Assembly: GCF_000725485.1 (NCBI RefSeq)
Contig: NZ_JOAG01000024.1
Location: forward strand, 43,856 to 107,855
Source of the DNA: Nonomuraea candida
Lineage (GTDB): Bacteria; Actinomycetota; Actinomycetes; Streptosporangiales; Streptosporangiaceae
Direction: 5' to 3'
DNA: 64,000 bases
Shown here: in pieces, positions 52,522-60,298 of the stretch
How positions within the stretch are numbered: the stretch's first letter is position 1
Layout of the letters: each line of letters opens with the position of its first letter
Made by a program: the position numbers and the translations under genes
Notes under the pieces: generated by a model
Told to the model about the DNA's origin: nothing
What the model saw: the letters and a program-made list of their open reading frames with translations, nothing else
The model's database searches: none

Positions 52522-52922
52522 GCTATGTCCTCCTCGGCGGCGTTCCGGAATGTGGTGAGGAACAGGGCCTCGATGCTCTCGTCGTCGAGACCGGCCCGGC
52601 GGGCCTTGGCCAGCCAGCGCCGCAGCTCCAGCCGGAGCGGGCCGTGCGCGGCCAGCGAGGCGCCGGTGAGCCGGGCCGTCACGAACGTCCCGACCCCCGG
52701 CCTGGCGGCCACCAGGCCCTCGTGCTCCAGCTCCCGATAGGCCTTGAGCACGGTGTTGGCGTTGATCGCCAGCTGCGCGACGACCTCCTTCACGGTGGGC
52801 AGCTGGTCGCCCTCGCGCAGGACGCCGAGCCGCAGCGCGTGGCGTACCTGCTGGACCAGTTGCTGGTACGGCGAGAGACCCGACCTGCTGTCCAGATGGA
52901 ACTCGATCAACGGTTCCTCCAT
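52518..52922 (-). CDS. GntR-family regulator, YtrA subfamily
   Basis: 134 residues: N-terminal winged helix (PYQQLVQQVRHALRLGVLREGDQLPTVKEVVAQLAINANTVLKAYRELEHEGLVAARPGVGTFV, seen in parts) and a short helical C-terminus (about 50 residues) of the YtrA type, which is usually encoded ahead of an ABC exporter and represses its operon until a cell-envelope signal appears. A CTCCTA-N6-TAGGAG repeat lies between its start and a TATAGT -10-like box. Confidence 0.9.
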   Translation of the reverse strand: MEEPLIEFHLDSRSGLSPYQQLVQQVRHALRLGVLREGDQLPTVKEVVAQLAINANTVLKAYRELEHEGLVAARPGVGTFVTARLTGASLAAHGPLRLELRRWLAKARRAGLDDESIEALFLTTFRNAAEEDIA

Positions 52923-52931
52923 TTATCTAGT

Positions 52932-52957
52932 CTCCTAGCACTTTAGGAGCGTCACTA
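52932..52957 (-). promoter_or_regulatory. Candidate promoter (-10) and GntR operator
   Basis: On the minus strand TATAGT (52957-52952) is followed by the inverted repeat CTCCTA-GCACTT-TAGGAG (52932-52949), just upstream of the GntR start at 52922. The repeat would cover the transcription start, suiting autorepression. Confidence 0.45.
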
Positions 52958-53134
52958 TACGACGCGGATAAAGGAGGACCGCCGGGGCCGGATCTGCCGC
53001 CGCCCCCGGAAGGGATCGGGAGGGGCAGTCCGGAGTTCGACCTGTCGGCCGCCAAGGACGACTGACCACCGGGGCCGTGCTCCGTGGCGGAGGCGCGCCA
53101 CCGGCCACCGGCGCCGTGCTCCCCGGCGGCCGGG
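52958..53134. other. Intergenic region, probable gene debris
   Basis: On the plus strand one frame ends GSPEFDLSAAKDD-stop (about 53020-53065), which looks like the end of a lost gene. There is no start and no recognisable family. Confidence 0.3.
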
Positions 53135-53253
53135 TCACAGCGGGGTGGAGCAGGTCGAGCGGGGCACGAAGGCCGGCCCGCCGTACTGCTCGGCGAGCAC
53201 CGTGGGCGTGAAGGAGAACGGGGCGGTGAACCGCCCGGCCGTAAGGGCGGGGC
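53135..53253 (-). pseudogene. Possible C-terminal gene remnant, family unknown
   Basis: Frame ending LTAGRFTAPFSFTP, then TVLAEQYGGPAFVPRSTCS and TPL-stop, with normal actinomycete codon bias but no start: it begins inside the TetR tail. It reads like the final segment of a secreted enzyme. Low certainty. Confidence 0.3.
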
Positions 53254-53913
53254 TCAGTCCGTGGTGGCTCGGTCTGTGGTGGCTCGGTCCGTGGTGGCTC
53301 GGTCTGCGGTGGCTCGGTCCGTGGTGGTCAGGGCGGTGGCGAACACCGAGGAGACCACCTCGCGGATGTCGTCCGCCCCGGGAGGCGGGCCGTCCGCGCC
53401 GGCGAAGCGCAGGTGCAACGCACCGAGCAGGGTGGGGACGAGCATGCCGAGGTCGGCGCCGGCCGCGAGCCGGCCCAGCTTCTGCTCGTCGGCGAGATAG
53501 TCGGACAGGATGACCGCGAGCTCTCCCAGCACCGGGAGGCCGCCGGCCGGGCGCGCGGCGCGCAGCCGCACGCGCACCTGGTCGTGGAAGACGACGAGCG
53601 TGACGATGGACACGGCGAGCGGGCCGAACAGGCGGGTCAGCGCGTCGGTGAGGTTGCCGACGACGGTGCCGGTCCCCGCGGTCCCGCGCAGCGCGGCGCC
53701 CTGGGCCCGCATCCGGTCGATGCGGTCGAGCACGAACTCCGCGACGAAGGCGTCGAAGGACTCGAAGTGCCGGTGCAGGACGCCCTTGGCGCAGCCGGCC
53801 CGGGCGGTCACCGCGCGGCTGGTGAGCGCGTTCGGGCCCTCCTGGAGGAGGATCTGCTCGGCGGCGCCGAACAACTGCTCGCGCGGATCCTGAAGGTGTA
53901 TTCCTGTCGGCAT
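53254..53913 (-). CDS. TetR-family transcriptional regulator with TDRAT repeat tail
   Basis: 219 residues from ATG 53913 (AGGA upstream). HTH: EQLFGAAEQILLQEGPNALTSRAVTARAGCAKGVLHRHFESFDAFVAEF, then a helical ligand domain to about residue 190. The last 25 residues are in-frame repeats of TDRAT, coming from a 15-bp tandem repeat that runs to the stop codon. The tail is unlikely to be structured. A GTGGGC-ACAC-GCCCAC repeat 43 bp upstream may be its operator. Target unknown. Confidence 0.85.
   Translation of the reverse strand: MPTGIHLQDPREQLFGAAEQILLQEGPNALTSRAVTARAGCAKGVLHRHFESFDAFVAEFVLDRIDRMRAQGAALRGTAGTGTVVGNLTDALTRLFGPLAVSIVTLVVFHDQVRVRLRAARPAGGLPVLGELAVILSDYLADEQKLGRLAAGADLGMLVPTLLGALHLRFAGADGPPPGADDIREVVSSVFATALTTTDRATADRATTDRATTDRATTD
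53257..53331. repeat. 15-bp tandem repeat, five copies, coding for the TetR tail
   Basis: GTCCGTGGTGGCTCG alternates with GTCTGTGG/GTCTGCGG variants at 53257, 53272, 53287, 53302 and 53317. The unit length is a multiple of three, so repeat-number changes would keep the frame. Confidence 0.9.
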
Positions 53914-53955
53914 CGTGTGTCCTCTTGGCCTCTCACCCTCACCCGGTCGCCGATG

Positions 53956-53971
53956 GTGGGCACACGCCCAC
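53956..53971. promoter_or_regulatory. Inverted repeat, candidate TetR operator
   Basis: GTGGGC-ACAC-GCCCAC, perfect arms, 43 bp upstream of the TetR gene start. The rest of 53914-54171 shows no gene. Confidence 0.4.
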
Positions 53972-54171
53972 AAAGGCGACCTCGCGCCACTATACGCCAG
54001 GAGGAGGGTGCTCAAGCGGACCGGGAAAGGCTGCACATCCGGTCGAGAGGACGTACACACTCGCCGGGGCCGCGGCGGCGCACGTCGACAGTCAGGCCGG
54101 TCGCACGCGCGGCGCCGGATCATGGTCGTCTGAGCCGTTTCCGCGCGCTCACGCGGCCCGGCGAGCGGAGG

Positions 54172-54531
54172 TCACTTCTTGTCCATCAACTCGATCCACT
54201 CGTTGACGAGCTGCTCGAGCGCCTCTTTGTTGGCGTTGACCTCGCCCATGCTGCGGATCTTGGCGTAGGCCTTGCCCTTCGGGCCGGGCTCCAGCAGGCC
54301 CGACTCGTCCTTCAGCAGGGAACCCTGGTGGAAGACCAGCGCGGCGGCGTCCTTGACCCGAGGGCTGAAGGTGGCCAGCTCCTCCTTGTAGGCGAAACTG
54401 GGGCCGCCCCATTTGACGTCTTCTTCGATTTTCGGATTGGCGGTGATGATGGCCCTGATGGCCTTCATCTCCTCCTTCAGCGGGTGGTCCAGCTTGGCGA
54501 GGAAATCGTCGACCTTTTTCGAGTTAGACAT
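54172..54531 (-). CDS. DUF1801 (YdhG/iron-chaperone-fold) protein
   Basis: 119 residues. The family pattern is clear: VDDFLAKLDHPLKEEMKAIRAII, then VKWGGPSFAYKEELATF and the C-terminal YAKIRSMGEVNANKEALEQLVNEWIELM. It is a small cytosolic protein of the frataxin-like YdhG/DUF1801 fold; no reaction is established. The DNA is slightly less GC-rich than its neighbours (several A/T third positions near the start). Confidence 0.85.
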   Translation of the reverse strand: MSNSKKVDDFLAKLDHPLKEEMKAIRAIITANPKIEEDVKWGGPSFAYKEELATFSPRVKDAAALVFHQGSLLKDESGLLEPGPKGKAYAKIRSMGEVNANKEALEQLVNEWIELMDKK

Positions 54532-54708
54532 TTTCCCAAGCTAGCAGCGGCCCCGGAAGGGCCGCATCTTCCAGAATGCGCACCCCGCGCCGAGGCGTGG
54601 GGCCGCCCCTTGAGGGAGGGTCACCGGGCCGGCCGTCCTCGGGAGCCGAGGCATCACCTGCTCCTGTTCTCTATAGTCGAACGACTCTAGGAAAAGGCTG
54701 GTGCGTAC

Positions 54709-55197
54709 ATGGCGAGGGCCGGGCTGACGGCGGATCGGGTGACGCTCGCGGGCGCCGACCTGGCGGACGAGGTGGGGCTCGACCGCGTGACCATGTCGGC
54801 GGTGGCGCGGCGGCTCGGGGTGAAGGACGCCAGCCTGTACGTGCACGTACGCAACCTGGAGGACCTGCGCGGGCGGATCGCGCTGCTGGCGGCCGACGAG
54901 AAGAGCATCCGCATCGCCGAGGCCACCGCCGGGCGGGCCGGCAAGGACGCCCTGGTGGCGTACGCGAACGCCTACCGCGACTACGCCCGCGAGCATCCGG
55001 GCCGCTACACGGCGACGCAAAGCAGGGCCCGTCTGAGGCAGGGCTTGTTTGAAGCAGGGCCCGTCTCGGGCAGGGCCCCTCTCAGGCAGGAAGGCGCCGG
55101 GGCGCCCCCGGGCGCCGAGGTCGGCGGCCGGGGGCGCGGGGCGGGTCAGGCGAGGCCGGCCAGCAGCTCCGCGAAGACCTGCGGCCGGCTGAAGTAG
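54709..55197 (+). pseudogene. Truncated TetR-family regulator (WHG-domain type)
   Basis: The first 105 codons are a normal TetR start: DRVTLAGADLADEVGLDRVTMSAVARRLGVKDASLYVHVRNLEDLRG, with AYANAYRDYAREHPGRYTATQ opening the C-terminal ligand domain. The frame then enters a 16-bp tandem repeat (from 55022) and low-complexity sequence and runs into the convergent hydrolase gene. The roughly 90-residue remainder of the WHG domain is lost. DNA binding could persist, but regulation would not. Confidence 0.65.
55022..55092. repeat. 16-bp tandem repeat, 4.4 copies
   Basis: GCAGGGC starts exactly every 16 bp: 55022, 55038, 55054, 55070 and 55086 (consensus GCAGGGCCCGTCTNAG). It interrupts the TetR reading frame. 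Confidence 0.9.
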
Positions 55198-56009
55198 CCG
55201 ACGTGCGAGGCCGCCAGGGTGTGCACCTCGAACCGGTTGTGCGGGGTCAGCTCGTCCGCCCGGCGGATCATGTAGTCCTGCATGGCCGGGGTGATGCTGC
55301 GGTCCTCGGACAGCCGCACGTAGGTGTGCGGCACCCGGCCCCAGGCGTCGGCCCGGACCAGCGCCTCGGGCGTCAGCACCGCGTGGTTCTCGTCCGGGTC
55401 CATCGAGTCGAGCAGCACCCGGAACTGGTGGTCGGTGGCGTCCGCCATGATGGCGGCCTTCAGCTCGGCGAACAGCTCCGGGTCCGCGTGGGCGGCGCGC
55501 CAGTTGAGCCGGGCCACGCCGGGGTCGGGCACGCCCGGCACGGCGATCCGGGCCGACGCGGCGTCGAGCAGGTTGTCGTCGGCCACCTCCCACGCCTCGG
55601 TGAGCATGGCCGGGTCGCTCAGGCACAGCGCGGAGAGGTAGACCACGCGGTCGAGCAGCTCGGGCACCGCGTTGGCGACGGCGCTGATGGTCAGGCCGCC
55701 GAGGCTGTTGCCGGCCAGGACGACCGGGCCGTGCCCGGCGAGCCGGCGCACGATGCCGGCCACGTGCCGTACGTTGTCGCGCAACGTGACGGCGCGCGCC
55801 GGGGAGGGCGCTGCGGCCAGTGCCGCGAGGTCCTGCGGCATCCGGTAGTAGGCGGCCGGGGCCTCGGCGAGGTCACCGTGGCCGGGCAGGCTGACGGCGT
55901 ACGAACGGAGGCCGAGCAGGGCCAGCTCGTTCTGCAGGGGCCCCCAGGCCCGGGCGTTGCTGGAACCGCCGTGAACGAACACGAAAGTGGGGCGCATGGT
56001 GGCGCACAT
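55146..56009 (-). CDS. Alpha/beta hydrolase (salicylate/methyl-ester-esterase-like)
   Basis: 287 residues. FVFVHGGSSNARAW (oxyanion HGG), SLPGHGD, nucleophile elbow LAGNSLGGLTISAVA and a C-terminal HTLAASHVGYFSRP with the catalytic His. This layout matches the plant MES/RutD-like esterase group that hydrolyses small esters or amides. Asp of the triad is probably in the YVRLSEDRSITP segment. No operon partners; 3' end overlaps the truncated TetR frame. Confidence 0.85.
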   Translation of the reverse strand: MCATMRPTFVFVHGGSSNARAWGPLQNELALLGLRSYAVSLPGHGDLAEAPAAYYRMPQDLAALAAAPSPARAVTLRDNVRHVAGIVRRLAGHGPVVLAGNSLGGLTISAVANAVPELLDRVVYLSALCLSDPAMLTEAWEVADDNLLDAASARIAVPGVPDPGVARLNWRAAHADPELFAELKAAIMADATDHQFRVLLDSMDPDENHAVLTPEALVRADAWGRVPHTYVRLSEDRSITPAMQDYMIRRADELTPHNRFEVHTLAASHVGYFSRPQVFAELLAGLA

Positions 56010-56358
56010 GAAAGAGAATCCTCGTCATCCGGAGGCGAACAGGGGACGCGTGACCCCGGTGGCGACGACGAGCCGCACCTCAGGGGTCAGAACGCCGACC
56101 GGGTGCGGATGGCCTGCCAGTTGTGGATGACGGAACTCATGATCCGTAAGTGTAGCGAACGCTCCCCGGCACCTGACCCGGGGGCCCCGGCGGTGACGGT
56201 GGCGGGACGATTACCTGGGGCTCCATCAGGTGCTTCCGTCCTGCGGGAGCGCGGAGTTGGTGCAGGCTCTGGTCCGTGTGGATGGACGGCAGGTCGCGGG
56301 GGCAACGCACGGACCCCGCCGGTTCGCCGATGAGCTGATGAGCCGGCGGGTCAGCGGG
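56010..56358. other. 349-bp intergenic region
   Basis: Only a 17-codon minus frame (56087-56140, MSSVIHNWQAIRTRSAF) with weak translation signals and an unassigned plus-strand stretch (about 56195-56340) are visible. The 3' edge enters an 8-bp repeat at the arsC stop. No clear gene. Confidence 0.4.
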
Positions 56359-56370
56359 TCAGCGGGTCAG
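56347..56370. repeat. 8-bp tandem repeat, three copies, on the arsC stop codon
   Basis: CGGGTCAG three times in a row; the arsC TGA (56359-56361) is in the middle copy. Confidence 0.88.
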
Positions 56371-56760
56371 GTCGTCGATGAGCGCGGCGACGCGGGCGCG
56401 GATCTGGTCGCGGATGCTGCGGACGGCCTCGATGCCCTGGCCGGCCGGGTCGTCGAGCTGCCAGTCCTCGTAGCGCTTGCCCGGGAAGACCGGGCAGGCG
56501 TCGCCGCAGCCCATCGTGATGACGACGTCGGAGGACTCGACGGCGTCGGTGGTCAGGACCTTGGGACGTTCGGCGGCGATGTCCACGCCCACCTCCCGCA
56601 TCGCCTCGACCGCGACCGGGTTCACCCGGCCGGCGGGGGCGGAGCCGGCCGAGCGGACCTCGACACGGTCGCCGGCCAGGTGGGACAGCCACCCCGCGGC
56701 CATCTGGGAACGCCCGGCGTTGTGCACGCACACGAACAGCACGCTCGGCCTGTCAGTCAC
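56359..56760 (-). CDS. arsC: Arsenate reductase, low-molecular-weight phosphatase fold
   Basis: 133 residues. P-loop VCVHNAGRSQMA (CX5R-type) at the N-terminus, plus VITMGCGDACPVFPGKRYEDWQLDDP, where the Cys residues of thioredoxin- or mycothiol-linked arsenate reductases lie. It reduces arsenate to arsenite for export by the upstream Acr3. The GTG start lies inside the end of acr3 (8-bp overlap), so the two are coupled. The stop is embedded in an 8-bp tandem repeat. Confidence 0.92.
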   Translation of the reverse strand: MTDRPSVLFVCVHNAGRSQMAAGWLSHLAGDRVEVRSAGSAPAGRVNPVAVEAMREVGVDIAAERPKVLTTDAVESSDVVITMGCGDACPVFPGKRYEDWQLDDPAGQGIEAVRSIRDQIRARVAALIDDLTR

Positions 56761-57859
56761 GGACGGGCTCCTTCACGGGGAACAGGCGGCGGCCGGCCAG
56801 GCTGACGTAGACCAGGGCGACCAGGACGGGGACCTCGATGAGCGGGCCGACCACCCCGGCCAGCGCCTGGCCCGAGGTGACGCCGAAGACGCCGACCGCC
56901 ACGGCGATGGCCAGCTCGAAGTTGTTGCCGGCGGCGGTGAAGGCCAGCGTGGTGGCGCGCTCGTACGGCAGGCCGACGGCCCGGCCGAGCAGGAACGCGC
57001 CGCCCCACATGACGGCGAAGTAGGCCAGCAGCGGGATCGCGATGCGCGCGACGTCGAGGGGGCGCTCGCTGATCGTGTGGCCCTGGAGCGCGAAGAGGAC
57101 GACGATGGTGAACAGCAGCCCGTACAGGGCCAGGGGGCCGACCTTCGGCAGGAAGCGCTCTTCGTACCAGGCCCGGCCCCTGGCGCGCTCGCCCCAGGCG
57201 CGGGAGAGGTAGCCGGCCAGCAGCGGGATGCCGAGGAAGATGAGGACGTACTGGGCGATGTCCCACATCGAGACGTCGAGGGCGGCCTCCGCCAGGCCGA
57301 GCCAGCCGGGCAGCACCTGGAGGTAGAACCAGCCGAGCGCGCCGAACGCGACCACCTGGAAGATCGAGTTGATCGCGACCAGCACGGCCGCGGACTCGCG
57401 GTCGCCGCAGGCCAGGTCGTTCCAGATGAGCACCATGGCGATGCACCGCGCCAGCCCGACGATGATCAGGCCGGTGCGGTATTCGGGCAGGTCCGGCAGG
57501 AAGGTCCAGGCCAGCGCGAACATCAGCGCGGGGCCGGCGATCCAGTTCAGCAGCAGCGAGGAGACCAGCATCCGGCGGTCGCCGGTGACGCCCCCGAGCC
57601 GGTCGTAGCGGACCTTGGCCAGCACCGGGTACATCATCAGCAGCAGCCCGAGCGCGATCGGCAGCGAGATCTCGCCGATCTTCACCGCCTCCAGCGCCGT
57701 GTCCAGGCCCGGTACGAAGCGGCCGAGCAGCAGCCCGGCGGCCATCGCCGCGCCGATCCACACCGGCAGGAAGCGGTCGAGAACCGACAATCGGCCGACG
57801 ACGGCCGTGGTGACCCCCTGCACGGGCGTGCGCGGGGCGCGGGCGGCGTTCGTTGACAT
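56753..57859 (-). CDS. acr3: ACR3-family arsenite efflux permease
   Basis: 368 residues, ten membrane helices. Family motifs: LPIALGLLLMMYPVLAKVRYDRL, GLARCIAMVLIWNDLACGD (the conserved Cys of the fourth helix), and FTAAGNNFELAIAVAVGVFG. It exports arsenite using the proton gradient. It lies 16 bp after arsR and overlaps arsC, giving a compact arsR-acr3-arsC operon. Confidence 0.95.
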   Translation of the reverse strand: MSTNAARAPRTPVQGVTTAVVGRLSVLDRFLPVWIGAAMAAGLLLGRFVPGLDTALEAVKIGEISLPIALGLLLMMYPVLAKVRYDRLGGVTGDRRMLVSSLLLNWIAGPALMFALAWTFLPDLPEYRTGLIIVGLARCIAMVLIWNDLACGDRESAAVLVAINSIFQVVAFGALGWFYLQVLPGWLGLAEAALDVSMWDIAQYVLIFLGIPLLAGYLSRAWGERARGRAWYEERFLPKVGPLALYGLLFTIVVLFALQGHTISERPLDVARIAIPLLAYFAVMWGGAFLLGRAVGLPYERATTLAFTAAGNNFELAIAVAVGVFGVTSGQALAGVVGPLIEVPVLVALVYVSLAGRRLFPVKEPVRD

Positions 57860-57875
57860 GGCGTGCCTCTCCGGC

Positions 57876-58217
57876 TCAGACCGTGGCCGGGATGTCCAGC
57901 AGCGCCGAGAGCCGGCTCAGGCTCTCGGGGACGAGCCGGTAGTAGACCCAGGAGCCGCGCCGTTCGTGGGTGAGCAGGCCGACGTCGCGCAGTACCTTCA
58001 GATGGTGGCTGATCGTGGGCTGGGTCAGGTCGAAGGCGCCGGTGATGTCGCAGACGCACACCTCGCCGCCCGCGTGACCGGCCACGATCGACAGGATGCG
58101 CAGCCGCACCGGATCGCCCAGGGCCTTGAAGACGCGGGCGAGCTCGGCGGCCCTGCCGGGGTCGAGCTGCTCGCGCACCAGCGGCGGGCTGCAGTCCAGA
58201 ATCCGCAGTGGCTCCAC
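57876..58217 (-). CDS. arsR: ArsR-family arsenic-responsive repressor (copy 1)
   Basis: 113 residues from GTG 58217, preceded by AGGAGGT. Winged helix: LARVFKALGDPVRLRILSIV, PTISHHLKVLRDVGLL and RRGSWVYYRLVPESL. The arsenite site on the recognition helix is GEVCVCDITGAF (CxC), with a further Cys near the N-terminus (LDCSPP). An ATCGA-N6-TCGAA repeat 14 bp upstream is the likely operator; As(III) binding would release it and induce acr3 and arsC. Confidence 0.93.
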   Translation of the reverse strand: MEPLRILDCSPPLVREQLDPGRAAELARVFKALGDPVRLRILSIVAGHAGGEVCVCDITGAFDLTQPTISHHLKVLRDVGLLTHERRGSWVYYRLVPESLSRLSALLDIPATV

Positions 58218-58230
58218 ATGACCTCCTGAT

Positions 58231-58246
58231 ATCGACGGCTGTCGAA
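58231..58246. promoter_or_regulatory. ArsR operator candidate A
   Basis: ATCGA-CGGCTG-TCGAA immediately upstream of arsR copy 1. It matches the TTMGA-N6-TCRAA pattern seen at three further sites near the second ars module, with one mismatch in the left arm. Confidence 0.6.
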
Positions 58247-58289
58247 GTCGTTCCCGGTCATATTGACACACATCTATGAGCGGGGGAAC

Positions 58290-59567
58290 TCACGAGCCGG
58301 AGGGGGTGACCGTGAAGTACGGGGAGACCTCCATGCCGTCGCCGGACTCCAGCAGCAGGTGGGTCAGCCTGCCGTCGAACGCCACGACCCGGATCTCGTG
58401 GCCGGGCCCGTTGTCGTACTCCCAGCAGTACAGGTGCGACTCGTCGTACCAGCCGAGGACCTTGTCGCAGTCGGAGGAGAACCGGTGCGCCCGCTTGCCG
58501 GTGGCGGTGTCCCAGAGGCAGTGGTCCCCCTCGTCGTCGCCGGGACAGTCGGTGACGAACCGCCCGCCCGAGGGCGAGAAGAGGTCGACGGTGCCGGACG
58601 CCGGCGGGCCCACCTTCGGCACGTCGCGCACGCGCCTGCCGGCGGCGTCGAAGAAGCGCAGCCCCTCGTTGTCGCCGTAGAAGGCGACCACGCCCTCCTC
58701 GGCGCCGTCCCAGCCGAAGTTGCCGCTCCGGATCGTGTCGTCGGCCACCTCGACCACCCGCACCGTGGCCCGGGCCACGTCGAGGACGGCGAAGCCCAGG
58801 GTGGTCCAGACGTCCTCGCCCTGCTTGTTCTCCGTCTTCTTGTCGAGGTTGAGCAGCAGCTTCGAGCCGTCCTTCGACCAGGCGCGGATGCTGGTGTCGA
58901 GCGGCTTGCGCACGGTCTTGACCCGGAAGCTCGACCCCGCCTGCCGGTCGGTCACGAGGATCGAGTCGTAGCCGTCGGAGGTGTAGTCGTCGGGCCGGCC
59001 GGCGAGATAGCGGCCGTCGGGGGAGACCAGGGAGTCCACGTTGCCGGGATAGCGGTCGAACGTGCCCCGCAACGACCGCCGGGCATAGTCGACGTCCTCG
59101 TCCAGCTTCTCGTCGTAGACCTCGTAGGCCGTCAGCGTGATCGGGGCGGACGGGCGCTCGTACAGGGTGATCGCGCCGCCGGGCAGTCTGGTCTTGACGG
59201 GGGCGGCCGGTGAGCCCGGGGACGCCTCCCGCGACGCCCCGCCCGCGGCCGGCTCCCGTGACGCCCCGCCCGCGGCCGTCTTCTGCCCCGGCGGCGCGTC
59301 CACCGCCGGGGGCGTGGGCGCGCGCAGCCAGCCGGGCACGACCGTCGCGGTGACCACGGCGGCCGCGGCGACCAGGGCTCCGGCGGCGGCGAGGACCGGC
59401 TTGCGCGAGCGGCGAGTGCGGCCCCCGGGCGGGCCGTCGGGCCGGCCGGCGGGCGGTCCGACGGGATGGCGGGTGGGCGCGGCGGGTGGAGAGGCGGGCG
59501 CGGCGGCGGGCGGGACGTGATCACCTCCATGGCGCTGGGCCGGAGCTCCGGCTCCCCGGCCAGGCAC
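58290..59567 (-). CDS. Membrane-anchored beta-propeller-like sensor part, probably frameshifted from the upstream kinase
   Basis: Frame of 425 codons with a possible GTG at 59567. A Pro/Arg stretch leads to one transmembrane helix (KPVLAAAGALVAAAAVVTATVV), an Ala/Gly/Pro linker with ASREP repeats and an extracytoplasmic domain with TolB/WD40-like segments (LVSPDGRYLAGRPDD, AWSKDGSKLLLNLDKK, CLWDTATGKRAHRF). This is the usual C-terminal half of actinomycete receptor Ser/Thr kinases. The kinase domain lies just upstream in another frame, so one gene has probably been split by a shift near 59500-59530. Confidence 0.6.
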   Translation of the reverse strand: MPGRGAGAPAQRHGGDHVPPAAAPASPPAAPTRHPVGPPAGRPDGPPGGRTRRSRKPVLAAAGALVAAAAVVTATVVPGWLRAPTPPAVDAPPGQKTAAGGASREPAAGGASREASPGSPAAPVKTRLPGGAITLYERPSAPITLTAYEVYDEKLDEDVDYARRSLRGTFDRYPGNVDSLVSPDGRYLAGRPDDYTSDGYDSILVTDRQAGSSFRVKTVRKPLDTSIRAWSKDGSKLLLNLDKKTENKQGEDVWTTLGFAVLDVARATVRVVEVADDTIRSGNFGWDGAEEGVVAFYGDNEGLRFFDAAGRRVRDVPKVGPPASGTVDLFSPSGGRFVTDCPGDDEGDHCLWDTATGKRAHRFSSDCDKVLGWYDESHLYCWEYDNGPGHEIRVVAFDGRLTHLLLESGDGMEVSPYFTVTPSGS

Positions 59568-60298
59568 CGCGCCACCAGCTCGCCCAGCCGCCCGTCGAGC
59601 AGGCCCAGGTCGGGCCGCTCGTGGAGCACCCGGTGCAGGACGGCGGGCGTCGCGTCGTTGCCGAACGGCGGCCGCCCGCAGGAGGCGAAGACCATGGTCC
59701 CGGCCCAGGAGAACAGGTCGGCCGCCGGGCCCACGCCGCGCCCCATGACCTGCTCGGGAGACATGTACGCGGGCGTGCCGATCTGCGTGCTGCTGGTCAT
59801 GGTGGCAGGCCCGAGCGTGCGCGCGATGCCGAAGTCGATCACGCGCGGCCCGCCCGCGCCCATGATGACGTTGCCGGGCTTGAAGTCCCGGTGCACCACG
59901 CCGGCCTCGTGGATCGCGGCGAGCGCGGTGGCGGTGCCGATGGCCAGCCGCTCCAGCTCGCCGCCCTGGAGCGGGCCGTCCTCCCTGACGACCCGCTCCA
60001 GCGAGCGGCCCGCGACGTATTCGCTGACGATGTACGGCCGGCCCTGCTCGACCCCGGTGCTGAGCACGGCCGCGGTGCAGAACGCGGCCACCCGCCGGGC
60101 GACCTCCGCCTCCCGCAGGAACCGCTCGACGCTCTCACCGTCGCCGGACGGGGTCAGCCACTTGACCGCCACGCGCTCGTCCATGGGGGTCCTGGCCAGG
60201 TAGACCACGCCCTGACCTCCCTGGCCCAGCCGGCCGAGGAGCTCCAGGCCGGCCAGTCGCTCAGGGTCACCGGGCATCAGCGGCATGAAGTCGGTCAT
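59132..60298 (-). CDS. Ser/Thr protein kinase (kinase domain; frame lost after the domain)
   Basis: Kinase domain in the first about 255 codons: Gly-rich loop GRLGQGGQGVVYLA, VAVKWL lysine, VHRDFKPGNVIM catalytic loop, DFGIARTLG, GTPAYMSPEQV and DLFSWAGTMVFA. All catalytic residues are intact. After LRPSAMEVITS the frame becomes a Pro/Arg-rich tail of about 130 codons to 59132, while the adjoining frame carries the membrane helix and sensor. A -1 shift in the GC-rich tract around 59500-59530 would join them. Divergent from an FHA gene. Confidence 0.78.
   Translation of the reverse strand: MTDFMPLMPGDPERLAGLELLGRLGQGGQGVVYLARTPMDERVAVKWLTPSGDGESVERFLREAEVARRVAAFCTAAVLSTGVEQGRPYIVSEYVAGRSLERVVREDGPLQGGELERLAIGTATALAAIHEAGVVHRDFKPGNVIMGAGGPRVIDFGIARTLGPATMTSSTQIGTPAYMSPEQVMGRGVGPAADLFSWAGTMVFASCGRPPFGNDATPAVLHRVLHERPDLGLLDGRLGELVARCLAGEPELRPSAMEVITSRPPPRPPLHPPRPPAIPSDRPPAGPTARPGAALAARASRSSPPPEPWSPRPPWSPRRSCPAGCARPRPRRWTRRRGRRRPRAGRHGSRPRAGRRGRRPRAHRPPPSRPDCPAARSPCTSARPPRSR

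Noticed and set aside
56087..56140. 17-codon ORF MSSVIHNWQAIRTRSAF as a leader peptide
   Set aside because: Weak ribosome site, no regulatory codons or hairpin following, and the hydrolase gene is not clearly downstream-coupled.
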